Below, piece after piece: positions 23,401-36,635 of a stretch of 64,000 bases of DNA; position 1 is the stretch's first letter, and each line of letters begins with the position of its first letter. The stretch spans positions 186,001 through 250,000 of the forward strand of contig NW_026515455.1 of NCBI RefSeq assembly GCF_014898815.1, written 5' to 3'. Made by a program: the position numbers and the translations under genes. The notes below the pieces were generated by a model. That model made no database searches, had not been told where the DNA came from, and saw only the letters and a list, made by a program, of their open reading frames with translations. This DNA is from Panonychus citri. Its lineage: Eukaryota; Arthropoda; Arachnida; Trombidiformes; Tetranychidae.

Positions 23401-26400
23401 ATGTTTGATTACTTCAACTATTATTATATAAATAATTTAAGTTGATCAATCAATTGATCAACTTGTTGAGCACATTCAGTATATCCAGGGTATTTTGGAT
23501 CAAGTATAACAAATAATCAATAAACTTTATGTGACCCATCACAATCAATTATCAACAATTAACATCCATCGATGTATTCACTTAGCTGCTGATGATTTAT
23601 GTATGAAAATTTTACTTAATCAGTATCAATTAGTACGAGTTTATTTGGTTTCGGTTAATCATAATGATGATCAAATGGCCTTATGTTGAATTTAGTTGAA
23701 TTTGTTAAATGTTGTTAATTATATTGTTTGAAAATAATCCAAGTGATTAAGAATTAATTAAACTGAAAGTTTGGGATGAGATTAATTGAGATAATTCATC
23801 ATGATTGAATTCTCCCCCTGTTCTAATCAGAGATAATAATAGCTTCTTGTTTTCAGATTCACTAATGTGTTAACAATTGATTCTCATCATCTTCAGTTAA
23901 ATAATTTTATTTATCATCTAATACCCTGATTATCTCAATCAGATTTACTACTTCCTTGGATTATATTATCATCTTTCTCGTGATAAACATGATGATGAGA
24001 AAATATCACTGATTCAATATTAATTTATCTTCAATCACTTCGGTCAGTTTATTATTTCACTCATGATAACAATTCTCATCATCGATTGTAAATTATCTCC
24101 ATCATCATGATAGATTAACACCCATTATCAGAATATGTCTCTTAATAATTACATTTCTATCGATTCAATTTTCACACTAATCATCAGAGTAAATTATTAA
24201 CTTTTTTAAATAGAAATAAAAAATCCAATCAACTGTTCCTATTTAATGTACTTTTCTTAATGACTGTTAACTGATTTTATCATTAGTCTTCTATTTCTTT
24301 CTCAATGAATTTCTAATCAATATCTGTTTTTAACTCTTAATGAAAGGAAAAAGTATCAATATTATAAAGAGATATTCAAGAGAAACATTATCGTGAAGTT
24401 CAAAGGAGATCAGAACTTATTCCCTTCATCAGTTGACGATTTCAAAGAGAAGATTCTGTTGATTATTAGATGGAATATTTATCTTCTTTCTCTTCACCTG
24501 TATCATCAAAGATTCTAACAGATGATATTTAATTCTTTTTATCAATAATCTTTTCTCAGATAATAAACTACATAATAAATATCCTCTTCTTGCTATCACA
24601 ATAGACAAACGTTTTTACATTAATAAGCTTTTCATCATTGGGATGAGAATGATAATAATGATGAAAAGAGAGAGATAATGGGATGATTTGATCGATTGAT
24701 TCTCTTTTTCTGATGACAATGTACAGAACATCTCGTCTTTGAGTTACCTTAACAATCGATACAACGTTAGAACAATATTTTTGTTCATTGACTTTACCAG
24801 GAAAACGAAAAAGATTTGAGAAATGAGAGAACTTTTTCTCATTATAATCAATTGGTGTACAACTTTTCAGGTCGAAAAAAACTTTGCTCAGTCGAGAATT
24901 TCGATCCCAAATAGATGGACCAAAATCGATAATAATTTGAAGAGATATCAGATTATCTAAAATTTTTATCTAAATTCCAGACATAATTCAGACTCTACTC
25001 ATTATATGATGAGTTCTCAGTAGAAACTGAGTATTAGAATGTTAAACTTATTCTTCACATCATCTCGATATGATGAGAAATATCATTTCCATGAGAATCT
25101 TGTATCTTTCTATTCGTCTTATTTTCTTTCATGATGAAATATTGATAATATTTTGAAATCCATTTGTGTTTTGCATATCAGTCTGAAATCCTTCTCGATT
25201 GTCAGGACAAGTTAATCTTAACTTGGTTTACCGGAACTTACCAAGAGCACAACTTTCCGGTTTCTGTCAAGTTATTTAACGTGAGTTGTTGGAAATAATA
25301 ATAAGAATGGTAGTAAATAGCATGATAAAAGTTCATCTAACTCTTAATTTCCATTGAGCAGATAATAACAATAGTTGAACATTAATTGAATCTGGAAACT
25401 CATCACATTTCAATGGGATAGAATATCTCAAAGGTGTAATTCTAACCTTATTTCAGTTACTATTATCACTGTAATTCAGTTCATTTGCATGGGATTCAAT
25501 TCATTCTGAATGCTTAAATGGTTCTTAGTTCCAAATTATTTCCAACAATCAAATGAATTCAGTCACTGTTTCAGCCTTTTCACCCACTCACTCAATCACT
25601 CAATTCTTTCAAATGTATCTCAAATTATTGTTATTTCTAAATAACTCATATAATTTTATATCCTTCGCTTGAAACAATTTACCTGTTTATTAGTTGATTA
25701 GGAATTCTTCTATATCCCAGAGTTAACAATCTATCTGGAGCTCTGAATTTATTCCAGAAGAATATTAGAAATCAGTTAAATAGGTTTTCTGATTTACTAT
25801 ATTCGATCTAATCTAATTTCCACTATTTCATCGAAAGGAAACTTATTCAGTTTCTCAGTTGAATCGGTATGATGAATTTTCTCTAAATGTACGAGAGATT
25901 AATTTACTTTCACGTTATTAAATTCTAATGAATTTGATGGAATTTAGATAATATTTGAATGGATGAGGTTCGAATGACACCAAAGTCTCATTTCCTGTCT
26001 GAATATATTGTCGATTCAGTCCAATTATTGTTGACCGTGATTGGAATAGCTTTTGATTTAAATACAACATTAAAAGCAAAGCTCAGGACCAGAAGATGGT
26101 GGTGATGATGATGATGGAGACCATGAATCAGGATAAGGAAATAATATGAACATTGAAATCCAAATGAAAGCAGAAGCTAAAAGTAAAGATTTCCTAATAT
26201 AATAACAAGAAATTCATCCAACAATTGGATTGGACTTTTCCATATATTATCAGATAATATTATTATATAACATTTATTATATTGAGTTTCCATTGGGTTG
26301 ATACCTATTTTTTATATCTCTTGGCAATTCTCACCTCTCGAATATAAGAAATGGAGAGAATAGTTAAACCAGAAAGAGAGTCTAACATAAACTATAAGGA

Positions 26401-29400
26401 TTGTTGTTGTTGCTTCTTTTACAAGATGATGAAAGATGAGGATGGAGATGAGAGGATGAGATGATGGAATACAAGAAAAAAATCCATAGAAACATACAGA
26501 TAATAATAATATCATGGGAATTGTGATGATGACAGAGAGAAGATTTTATTTGTGAAGTTACATTGTGAATCTAAATGAACCTTAAATTACTTTCTCTTCC
26601 TATTTTCATTTACTTTAATCATAAGAAATAATCATCTTCATCTTCATCTCATACCTCTTACTAAATATCATCTTATTATCATCACCATTCAACATCATTA
26701 TTATCTCCATCTCATGTAACCATATTTGAAAATGTCACAGGGAATGTTCATTAATTTAGAAAAGTCGAGATATTCGAATTAACTTTTTTTCTGTTTACTT
26801 TTAACTAGAATAAAGTTAAACACCTTTACCATGTTTATAATGATTCCAATGTAATTCAAAACATTTCAGGTGATTTACTCTTTTGCTTTTATCAAAATTT
26901 TATCTTTTCTCTCATTGTCAGGATTTTATCCATTCTTTTCATGAGAGCATTTATTTTATCGTTCATTTCTTTATCTTACTTTCTGATCAAATTAACTATT
27001 AATAGGAACTTGTTAATCATATGAAGAAAGCAGAATAATCAAATTACAATGAGCTCGATGGTCAGTGACTAAGCCTTTAAATGTACAGTGACTCTAATCG
27101 AAAGCAGTTGATCATTAACTTGATTCCAATTTATCTGTATCATCTCTCTCTCTCTTCTCACCCTTAATCCTTAATCCTATCATCATCTCTTTCATTATCT
27201 TTCCCTACTTGAATGAAATTTACACAATCATAGTACATGATGAATAGAGTATGTGAAAGAGTCACTTTGATCAATGGGAGTTGATGATCTTTATAACTGA
27301 TTAGCTTATTATTTTTGGTTTGTTTCAATTTTACTTAAATCTGTCAGTATAATAACTTACTGTTAATCTTCCGGTGATTCAATATAAATTTCAATTGACT
27401 TGTTGACATCTTCAACTGACTGTCAACATTGATATTGGAAAAACTTTTGATTTTCTTGAAAGAAGCTTAGCTGATTGAAGTCATAGATTTACCTTATTAT
27501 CAAAATTCATTTGTTAATCCAAATCAGTTATTACATACGACTTTTCCTAGCGAGAACAAAAAGTGTCTCATTCATTTGCACAAAGTGTTTCAACCAAAAG
27601 AGATTGACTGTACAATTTAGTTATTAATTTATTGTAATCTTATACAGTATCATCACTTTCTCTCAGAAATATTCATGTTTCCTTGAGATTTCATCTGATG
27701 AAAGGGTTTCTGAGATTCTGAGTATTTGGTTTTGCTCTTTCAACTTATATCTTCATCTGAGTTATCATCCCCATGAAGGAAGTAGATTATTCCAATTTCT
27801 ATTGAATCTTTATTATTGTTAAACAAATTTGTTTGTTAGTTGAATTTTCTTTGTTTCCAGGTCATTCTGAATTTCTATTGTGAAGAAAACAGGAATGAGG
27901 AAAAAGAATAAGCAGTTTTACATTGAGTGAGCTAGAATCTCATGAATTTCATTCATTTTATGATAGAAGATAGAAAAGGAAAGAATAAAATAGAAGATAA
28001 TAATGATGATAAAGATTCTTATGGAGATTCTAGAACTTAAAAGTACATTGGGACTGAATTCTGTAGATGAAGATAAACGAATCAATTGAATTCGGTTTTC
28101 AAGTATTTCCAAGGAATAAGAGCAGAGTTTTCATGTGAAGTCTCAAAATACACATGGACATGGGACTCCATGTAAATAATAGATGGAGTTTCACTAAGCA
28201 ACAACAACTTTTCGATATTCATTACACTCTGATGAAATTATCGCAGAATCTGTTTGGCGATTAGTTATCTAACAAAATGTAAGCTTGCTATATCAATATT
28301 TTAAAGTAATCATATTGATTATCCATTATTTAAATATCTCGCTCTGATTTCACAGGTAAACATTTTCCATTCTTTTCATATTAATACAATTGTTGTTGTT
28401 TCCATTTTCATGGCATCATTATCTTCATGATAAACCATTGTAGCACATTATGTTGATATTATAATGAATGAATGTTTCTATTTCATCATGAAACTACTCA
28501 GCCTTTGAAATGTAAAGTTGAAAAAGTTATCTTTTGTTTCAAAACTTTCCCTGAAATGAAAATGCTGAAAACCCAAGGTTGAAATAAGGTAATGTTTAAT
28601 ATTAACCAGTTTTTTTGCTTCTCTACTGAAAAATATAAGGTTATTAATGATGATGCGAAAAAGTTTTCCAGAAAATTCAGTTTCAATGTTTTCTTATTCC
28701 TTAAAGTTATTGATCAACAAAATATCAGTTAACAGTTGAAATTATATTTCCAATGAAATTGATACTTTTGGTTCTGTTCCTATTGATTATTCATAATTGA
28801 ATTTAAATAGATTTTAACAGTAATTTTATCTAAAAACATATTAACTGAATTACTCGTTGTAATCTAACGGAATTTTTAATTTGCTCAGATTATCATGAAA
28901 GTATCCTTGCTATCTTTTTCTAATGAATAAATTTCTTAATGATCTTAATTAATGGTTCATCTCTGATAAACTATCCATGACTCTGTCTGAACGAGCTGTT
29001 ACTCAGTCAATTGTAATTAGTTGATTTCTTGATAGAAACTAAATTAACTGAACAACTGAAATTCATTATTAGATTATCAAAGTTACGATTACCTTTTCCT
29101 CATTAATGAACTTTAATAATCATTAACTTTTTCCCTCGAGTTTGATTAGCAATCAACTGATTACAAGAGAACGCAAAATTAAATAATGGTAAACTTGTGA
29201 TAATAATCTAATTATAAATTTAGCCAATTTTAAACATTTCAATCATCTAAGTGATCACCATGAATCTGTCACAAATTCAGTGTTATTATTATCATGTTTC
29301 AAGTGAATTAAAATGATTGTTGGACTAATGTTTATCATTAGATAAGATGAGTTTTTGACACATTGATGAACTTAAAATTTATAGACTAGAATTTAATTAT

Positions 29401-32400
29401 TAATAACATCAACCTAGTGATTAAGGTGATATTCATCATGATAACATGGTAATTTATTCATTGTTTACTTTACCATCAGAGATAATTGAAAATTGAAGAT
29501 TTTCAATTGAACGAATTGGGAAAAAAAATCTAAGGTGACAATTAAAGGTTGAAATATCAATTGTTAAACTGTTCTCCTATTGATTATCATGCAGAATTCA
29601 CAATTCAGTGAACAAATTCAGTTCTCTTTTCATGTAAATAAATAAAATATACATAAAGAAATGCTGAAATAATAATAGGTTATCCAGGAAAAAATATTTC
29701 TTTCAATTCCATAAAAAGTCATAATAATAACATTGAAAAGATTGCATTGTCTTCACTACTTTAATCATATTAATATTGAATCAGAATATTGGAATGATAT
29801 GTTTGCTTTTATCATCAACATTTTCCTTGTCAGAATTTTGATTATCAAATAAATTGCTTCATGTTTTTGGTTAAGGCCACTTTCCACTCAATCTTAATTT
29901 TCATGGTTGAACCTTATTCAGATTAATTTCCAGTCATGATGATAATAAATGAGCCAGAATCTTCATCTCTTTATTTCCACAAAAACAAACTTCTCAACAC
30001 CAATTGATTTCCATTACCGAAATTCATTGTCCATTGCTTATTTCTAATATTTTGCAAATTGTTTGAAATTAATTAACATCCAGAATTTGATCATCTGGTT
30101 GAGCTGTTCCAAGAACTAGAGTCAAAGAATATCACTTTCCTTTGGATTATTGAATTTGACCTCAAAACCCATGACATGTTCATCTTAACAACGATTTCCA
30201 ATTATGATTATCATGTTTCTTTTTCTCTGACCATTCATTTCTTTTATTTGAATCATGATGATTATCATGTTTATCTAACAAATCAGACTAAGCGGAAAAT
30301 ATAATCGTAGCACTTGATTAGTATTAATAACAATCGAAGAGTGAAAAAATAGTAATATTTACATTTGAACGATTCTGGAATATCTTTAGGATATAAGGTG
30401 ATTTTTTCTCAACATATTGATATTGATTCGGTAAAAGAATCATGAAGAAAAGGTTACCTTGTAATTCAACCCATTTGATATCAGGTTAATTTACAATCTT
30501 AGAAATGAAATAACTTCATCACGCAATCGAGTTACCTTATAACTTTTATCCATCTAAATATCACATTATCTTTATATTTAATTTTTACCTTTGGAAAATT
30601 AATATCAAGTTTAGTAGCACCAGAAATTTTATCACCTTAAGTATCATGAAGATAATAATAATAATAACCAACATGAATGCTGGTGAGCAAGTTCAATTTA
30701 ATATCTACTGTTATTGGGATTTGATTAAGGTAAATGGTTTCATTAGATTTACTTTTATCTTTGCAATTAAATTGAGAGTTTCTTATTTCATGAGATTCAT
30801 ATTCATCCTGATTATTAATCATATAGCTGATTCAATTTTTAAAATATTGTACATAAACTTGACGTAAGTAAATTGTTAAAAGTTGCAATTTCTGAGCAAT
30901 TTATAGCTGAAAATTATTCAATCAGTTTGTTTCCTAGAATCTAATTATGCATCAACTGATTGTCTAGACTACTCAGCAAACCAATTAATGAATTTCATGA
31001 TTATTCTGTCATGCATCTTGATGTTACTTCAATTTCCCTTATGGTTATATAAATATCATCTAAGAGCATTAATAAGTCATTTACATGATCATAAAGTTAC
31101 ATTTACATGAGAGTTGGGATTATTCAAAAATATATTGGAATCAGATAATTATCAGAGTTCTGGATTTCCGGAATCAAATCATATTGCAAATACACTTATG
31201 TATCTGCATATTATCAATCTTGTTAGACAATGAATTATACTTCAAGCTTTCAGTTATCAATTAATCACCAGGATATGAGAGTGAGAGGAAGGAATCAAGA
31301 GGAGTTTTAATTTCCATGAAATTGATCTTATCGGTTGAATTCATGAAAAAAGGATGGAAAACACACCTTAGATTTTAATCTCTTGTTCCAATATTTTGAT
31401 AGATTCTGTGTATCATTTACTCCAAGTAAATCATAAAGATTTTTCCACAGTTACTGGAATCATCTTATTCCATGATTGAATAGTTTCCAGATGATCGCAG
31501 AGAAGAAACAATTTCAAGATGATGAGCGAGTGCTGAGAATGTCTCATCTGAAGATGATCAAAAGAATCTTAAATGTGTCAACTTGCATGTTGTTGATTGA
31601 GCTATTCCAGCAGATAGAGTTAGTTTCATGGTGAATCAAGTGAATACTTTATTTCAGCTCTTCCTGATCATCATTTTCTCTCACATGCTTGTTAACACAG
31701 ATCATGATGATAATCACAGAGAAATGAATTCGTTTTGTAAGCAATTGTTATGCATAACTTTTTTTTTTCTTCTCTCATTTGTTATCATGATTGAATTTCA
31801 TTTGGATTGCAGTTTGTTTGTGTTTACTGAATCAACTCTTAACATGATGATGTTCAAATTCATGATGATCATGATGATGGTTCTTGATTCATCTTCACTT
31901 TTATCGATTTAGTTTTCCAGGTTTATTCTTATACTTTCATGTGAATCATCTTGAGGTAAACAATCAACCTTTACATTTAAATGATAAAAGATCATTGGAA
32001 ATTATTTTTAGCATTATCGTAATTTCATCCTTTTCGTTCAAATCTAAAGGATGATGAGTGAGGAAAATTGAATTACAATGAACTTTTGATTAATTCAAAT
32101 TCACAAGGTGAAAAAAGGTAAATCCGATGAATCTTAAATTGATAAATTTCATTCAGAAAATGAACAGAAACAATCAATCCATGAATATCGATTAGAAAAT
32201 GTTATTCAGATTATTCTGTTTACGTAGTAAACAGAGTGAACTCCGCGATGAATAATTCCATGAACTTTATGCAACTTTGATTGTTTGATGAACTTTTTTG
32301 TTTTGAATAATTCAGAAATAGAATAATCTCAAATTACTCACATTCATGGAAAATTATAGAGTGATAATAGAGCAAACATGATCTGAGTGATTGACCTTCT

Positions 32401-35400
32401 CATGGGCTCAAAGCCTATCAGGTTATATTCAGATTCTGTGGAAATTCGTAAAGATTCATTCTCTATTTGATAATAATTATTTTATCATGTTTTCTTTTCT
32501 AATTCTATTTTAATCTTATCAAGTTTTCCTTTGATTATCTCAAGATCCTCATCTAGTCAAAGGGGAATTGAAACTCTTTGCTTATTCAGTTAATTTCATG
32601 ACGAAATGACTTCATCTCACTCGAGCTCCATCCTTAACTTTCACTCTCTCTCTCTCATGTTTATCCTCCTCATCTTCATCAGGTTGTTCATCATAATGAA
32701 ATTCATGTGTCTGACATTTTCTTCAAATTTTTATCCCTTTTCCACTCCATTTACAATTCTAATTCAATCAATATTGAAACTATCTCGAAAACATTACCAT
32801 GAAAAAGAAACAGAAAACATAATCAAAATTATCATCCTCCTCTTTCATTTCATCAATGAACCAAATCGTTGATTTTACTATTTTTAATCTGTGAAATTCA
32901 GTTGGGAATTGAGAGTTTTTATCCTGCAAAAAGGTTTCATGTCGTTTTTAGTTACATGAGACAATTGATAGTAAACAAGAGATAACTGATTTAGTGAAAC
33001 ACTGATGAGAATGAAAAAAGTTCCTAATATCATGTTGATTTTTTCTCTATTGAAATTTTCTCCTGCTCTTGAAACTTACTGACATCATTATGGGTCAAAA
33101 GGTTTCATGGTATTACTCATGGTATTAGCAAAGAAATGGAATCAGTGAATTTCCTCCAGCATTTAGAATGTTATTTTTGTCAAAATAAATGATAACTGTT
33201 TGTCCTTCTCACTGACCATCCTCATCAATTCATTCTTACTGATAATCTGAACATATCAATGTTTTGATTTCCATGTTATCATTTATATTATACATTCAAT
33301 TCAGGGTAAGAAAAATATTGAGATTCAACCTTTCATGTCAAACTTACATGAAATGATTGATAACCCAATAACTAAACCAGAAAATATAACATATCAAATA
33401 TAATAAGATACAACAGTATTTAAGATGCTCTCATCTTCATAATGATGATAAGAATTTTGTTCCATCTCTTTTCTGAAAACCAGAATCTTTTTCATATTCT
33501 GATTCTCTCTCAATGCCTTTTCAACTTTCCTGTTTGTATTTGGATTTAGTGTTCATGCAACATGAAAAAGATCATGAAATTGACAACTTTTCACCAGCAC
33601 AAAAACCTCAATAGACAAACAAAACCAACAATAATATTATCACAATTTTGTGAAATTTTTTCTCTTCCATCAACTTTTCATTCTTGATTTTCACTTGATT
33701 TCGAGTTAGGAAAAAGTTCAGTATCATGTAGCTTCATAATCACATTTTCAATCTCCATCATGAACGTGATTATGATTTTGAATTTCATTTCTCTTTCACT
33801 GAATCAACATTTGATTATTTGAATTGTGATTTTCAGTTGATTGTTAATTTTTGCTGATTATTTGTGATTCCAAAAGATAATCTCATCCTTTTCTCTCTCT
33901 CTCATCAATATTGATACGCTTCATTGTGATTAGATAATTTCAATTTTCGGTGATTATTTAATTTCTCTTCCATCAGCTGATTAAATCATAATACATTTTT
34001 ATTCTAATTGTTATCAAGGTAATGATTCAATTTACTTTTTTGATGATTCAGACTCATTCGTCTCACTTATTATTAATAATAATTTTTTTCATTCAAATGC
34101 TGATTCTCAGAATAACAATTGCGGAAACAGTTTAATTTCTTGCTATTCAGATTGATTCAAATGATTCGGACTAATTTATTTTATCTCCACCATGTTAATT
34201 CAGAATCTAAATCAAATGTTTCTGCTAAAAAACATGAAACCAATTACCTAATCATGTTTTCTCATTGAAATGATTCAGATGAAATTCATTTTCATTTCAT
34301 AATCATAACTAATTTGAATCTTGATACAATCAGTAATTGGCTTGAAGCTATAATGATTTCTTCAATGATTAAATTAATTATCAAACTAATTTTCTAAACA
34401 ATTCTCACTGTTTATTATTAAAAAAAAAGGTTTTGAAAATTACTTCATGAATGATTTATGACATCAAACGACAATCAGCATGTACAATTTGATATTAGAT
34501 CCAATGCCGAGTTGAATATTTGATGTCAACAGAATCGATAAGTAACTAAATGAATCAAGTATTAATGAAAAATTAACAACTTTATTATTAGTTCAATTAT
34601 AACAGTTAATTAGATAATTTGTCTAATTGAGTGAGTTATCATAACCCAAACATGATAATTTTCTGAATTAAAAAAAATAGAAATGCATTACCTTCAAATG
34701 ACCTTGATTTTTGAATGTGAAATGAAGAAACCAATAATTTCCATCTGGGGGCTTCTATTATATAACCAAAAGAAAAACTTGTGAATTCGAACTTTTCGAT
34801 GTGAGTTTATCTATTTGTGGACATTCATGTAGTCTATGGTCAATAAATATTGAGCAAAGTGTCAAAAAAGTTTCATTGAGACAATTATAGTGATGTAGAT
34901 AAATCGAGCAAAGTTTTTGACACCGTAGATGCACTTTTCAAGAGCCATGAGTTCAGAACTCATTTGTATTTCCACCTTGGTTCATGCTCGGGAGGCTATT
35001 ACACTTGATGCTATTGATTCATGACGATCATAATGGAAATGTCCACGAATCTTGACAATAAACTGATTAACTCTGATAATTCAGTCCTGAATTTCATTAT
35101 TATTGAATCGATTCAGTAACATTTTATCATATTACGGTCTAATTGTCTTCGGTACAAAATACAGTCCAGTAGAAAATATCTCGAAAGTTTTCACTTTCCC
35201 TCAACGTATTTCTCATGCAACCATGCATATCGTCATATTATCAGGGTATCATCTTGAATACCAATTCAGAAAAGTTTTCTCTGTAAAAAAAGAAGACAAT
35301 AAATTCACCTTAAATTTAGTGAAGGAAAAATCTCTGGGGATTGAATCTCATTCATGGTAAATTGTTAATCATTTTTCATTTTAATTATCAAACGTTATCT

Positions 35401-35453
35401 TCTCAATCATCAAACTCTTGCAAATTGTTATCATCTCTGAGATCAACCAGAAA
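14480..35453 (+). other. Large gene-free intron segment
   Basis: About 21 kb of AT-rich sequence, full of TTGAT/ATCAT/GATGAT words and short homopolymers, with a clear (GAT)n microsatellite at about 16935-16965. Open frames of 60-95 codons occur on both strands, but they are low-complexity, lack conserved motifs and look like chance. I see no RNA gene or second transposon. It is read as unc-13 intron because unc-13 exons lie on both sides. Confidence 0.5.
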
Positions 35454-35470
35454 TTATCTTGACCACAATT
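35454..35470. repeat. 17-bp direct repeat flanking the fold-back element, left copy
   Basis: TTATCTTGACCACAATT occurs here and again at 36619-36635, on either side of a long inverted repeat. It may be a target duplication or a flanking repeat of the element. Confidence 0.55.
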
Positions 35471-36618
35471 TAATTTTGAGTTAACAGTTGAAACTTTTGT
35501 ATTTCAATCATAAATATGAAGTCCAAATATATTTATTTTTTCTGATTTGATAACAATTTTCGAGAAAATAGGAGTTAAAAGTTAAACTTCAGGTCACTTT
35601 TTCTAAGCAACGATAGAGTTTTAGATCATGAAATTTTATTTTATCAGACAACTTTTCAAGTTGGTAAAATTAAATTTGTTTTTAAAAAATATCCAAAGTG
35701 CTCCACACAATTCCATTTCTATTTAAATCAAATTATTCATGATTGTACAAGTGTCAGAGAATGATCTGAAACTTATTTTGAGGCTATCCTAGTATGGGTT
35801 AACATCGTTATCGAGTACTTTTTCATTTGATCAACAGTTTTCATCGGAATGAGAAAGTGGCATTGATCTTCAAGGGCTATTTTATCTCCGAAACTAAATA
35901 CTTGGAGATGTCTAAATAAGTCAATCATCGTCATTTAACCAAGGCTATCAGAAGGCTATTCAAATAGAGTCACTTTGCTATATAAATAGTTTGATTAATG
36001 TTTGATGAAATATTTCATTCGAGCAAGCATAAAACATTTGGGTGTTTATAACTGAGTGTAGTATAACTTTAATTTAATTTTAGTCTCATTTTCAGACCAT
36101 CAATTTTTGGCCAAAATCTATGTTTTGATAGCTATTTGTTAAATGATTTGTGATTTGAATTTATTTAGACATCTCAAGTATTTTAGTTTCGAGATATTGT
36201 TCTTTAGATGATCACATTTCTCATTCCGGTAAAACTGTTGATCAGCATGAAAAGTGCTCATGATCCAAAATGTTAACCCATACTAGGATAGCCTCAAAAA
36301 TAAGTTTCAGATCATTCTCGACACTTAACAATCACGTCCATTTATTTAAATAGAACGGAATTGTGGCTGAGCACTTGATCTTTTTTTTGACCAAAACAAA
36401 TTTAATTTTCGGCATGAAAGTTGTCGATAAAATAAAAATTTCATGATCTAAAACCATATTGCTGAGAAAAGTGACCTGAAGTTTTAACTGAACCTGATTT
36501 TCTGAAAACTACTGATCAGATCAGAAAAATAAATATATTTGGACTTCATATTTATGGCCCTACAAATACAAAAAGTTTCAACTCTTAACTCAAAACTAAA
36601 ATTCGGCGACCATCCTCC
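35471..36618. mobile_element. Fold-back (inverted-repeat) element, non-coding
   Basis: Left arm about 35475-35920 and right arm about 36161-36603 are reverse complements at roughly 80 percent by eye, with a 240-bp spacer. Landmarks: GGCTATCCTAGTATGGGTTA near 35785 pairs with its complement near 36270, AAGTCCAAATATATTTATTT near 35520 with its complement near 36525, and GAGATGTCTAAATAA near 35906 with its complement near 36161. There is no coding capacity. A 17-bp direct repeat flanks it. It is probably a non-autonomous DNA transposon or fold-back element whose arms have diverged since insertion. Confidence 0.65.
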
Positions 36619-36635
36619 TTATCTTGACCACAATT
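36619..36635. repeat. 17-bp direct repeat flanking the fold-back element, right copy
   Basis: Identical to 35454-35470. Confidence 0.55.

Noticed and set aside
35103..35360. 85-codon frame near the fold-back element
   Set aside because: No similarity to known proteins by eye and no splice sites in phase.
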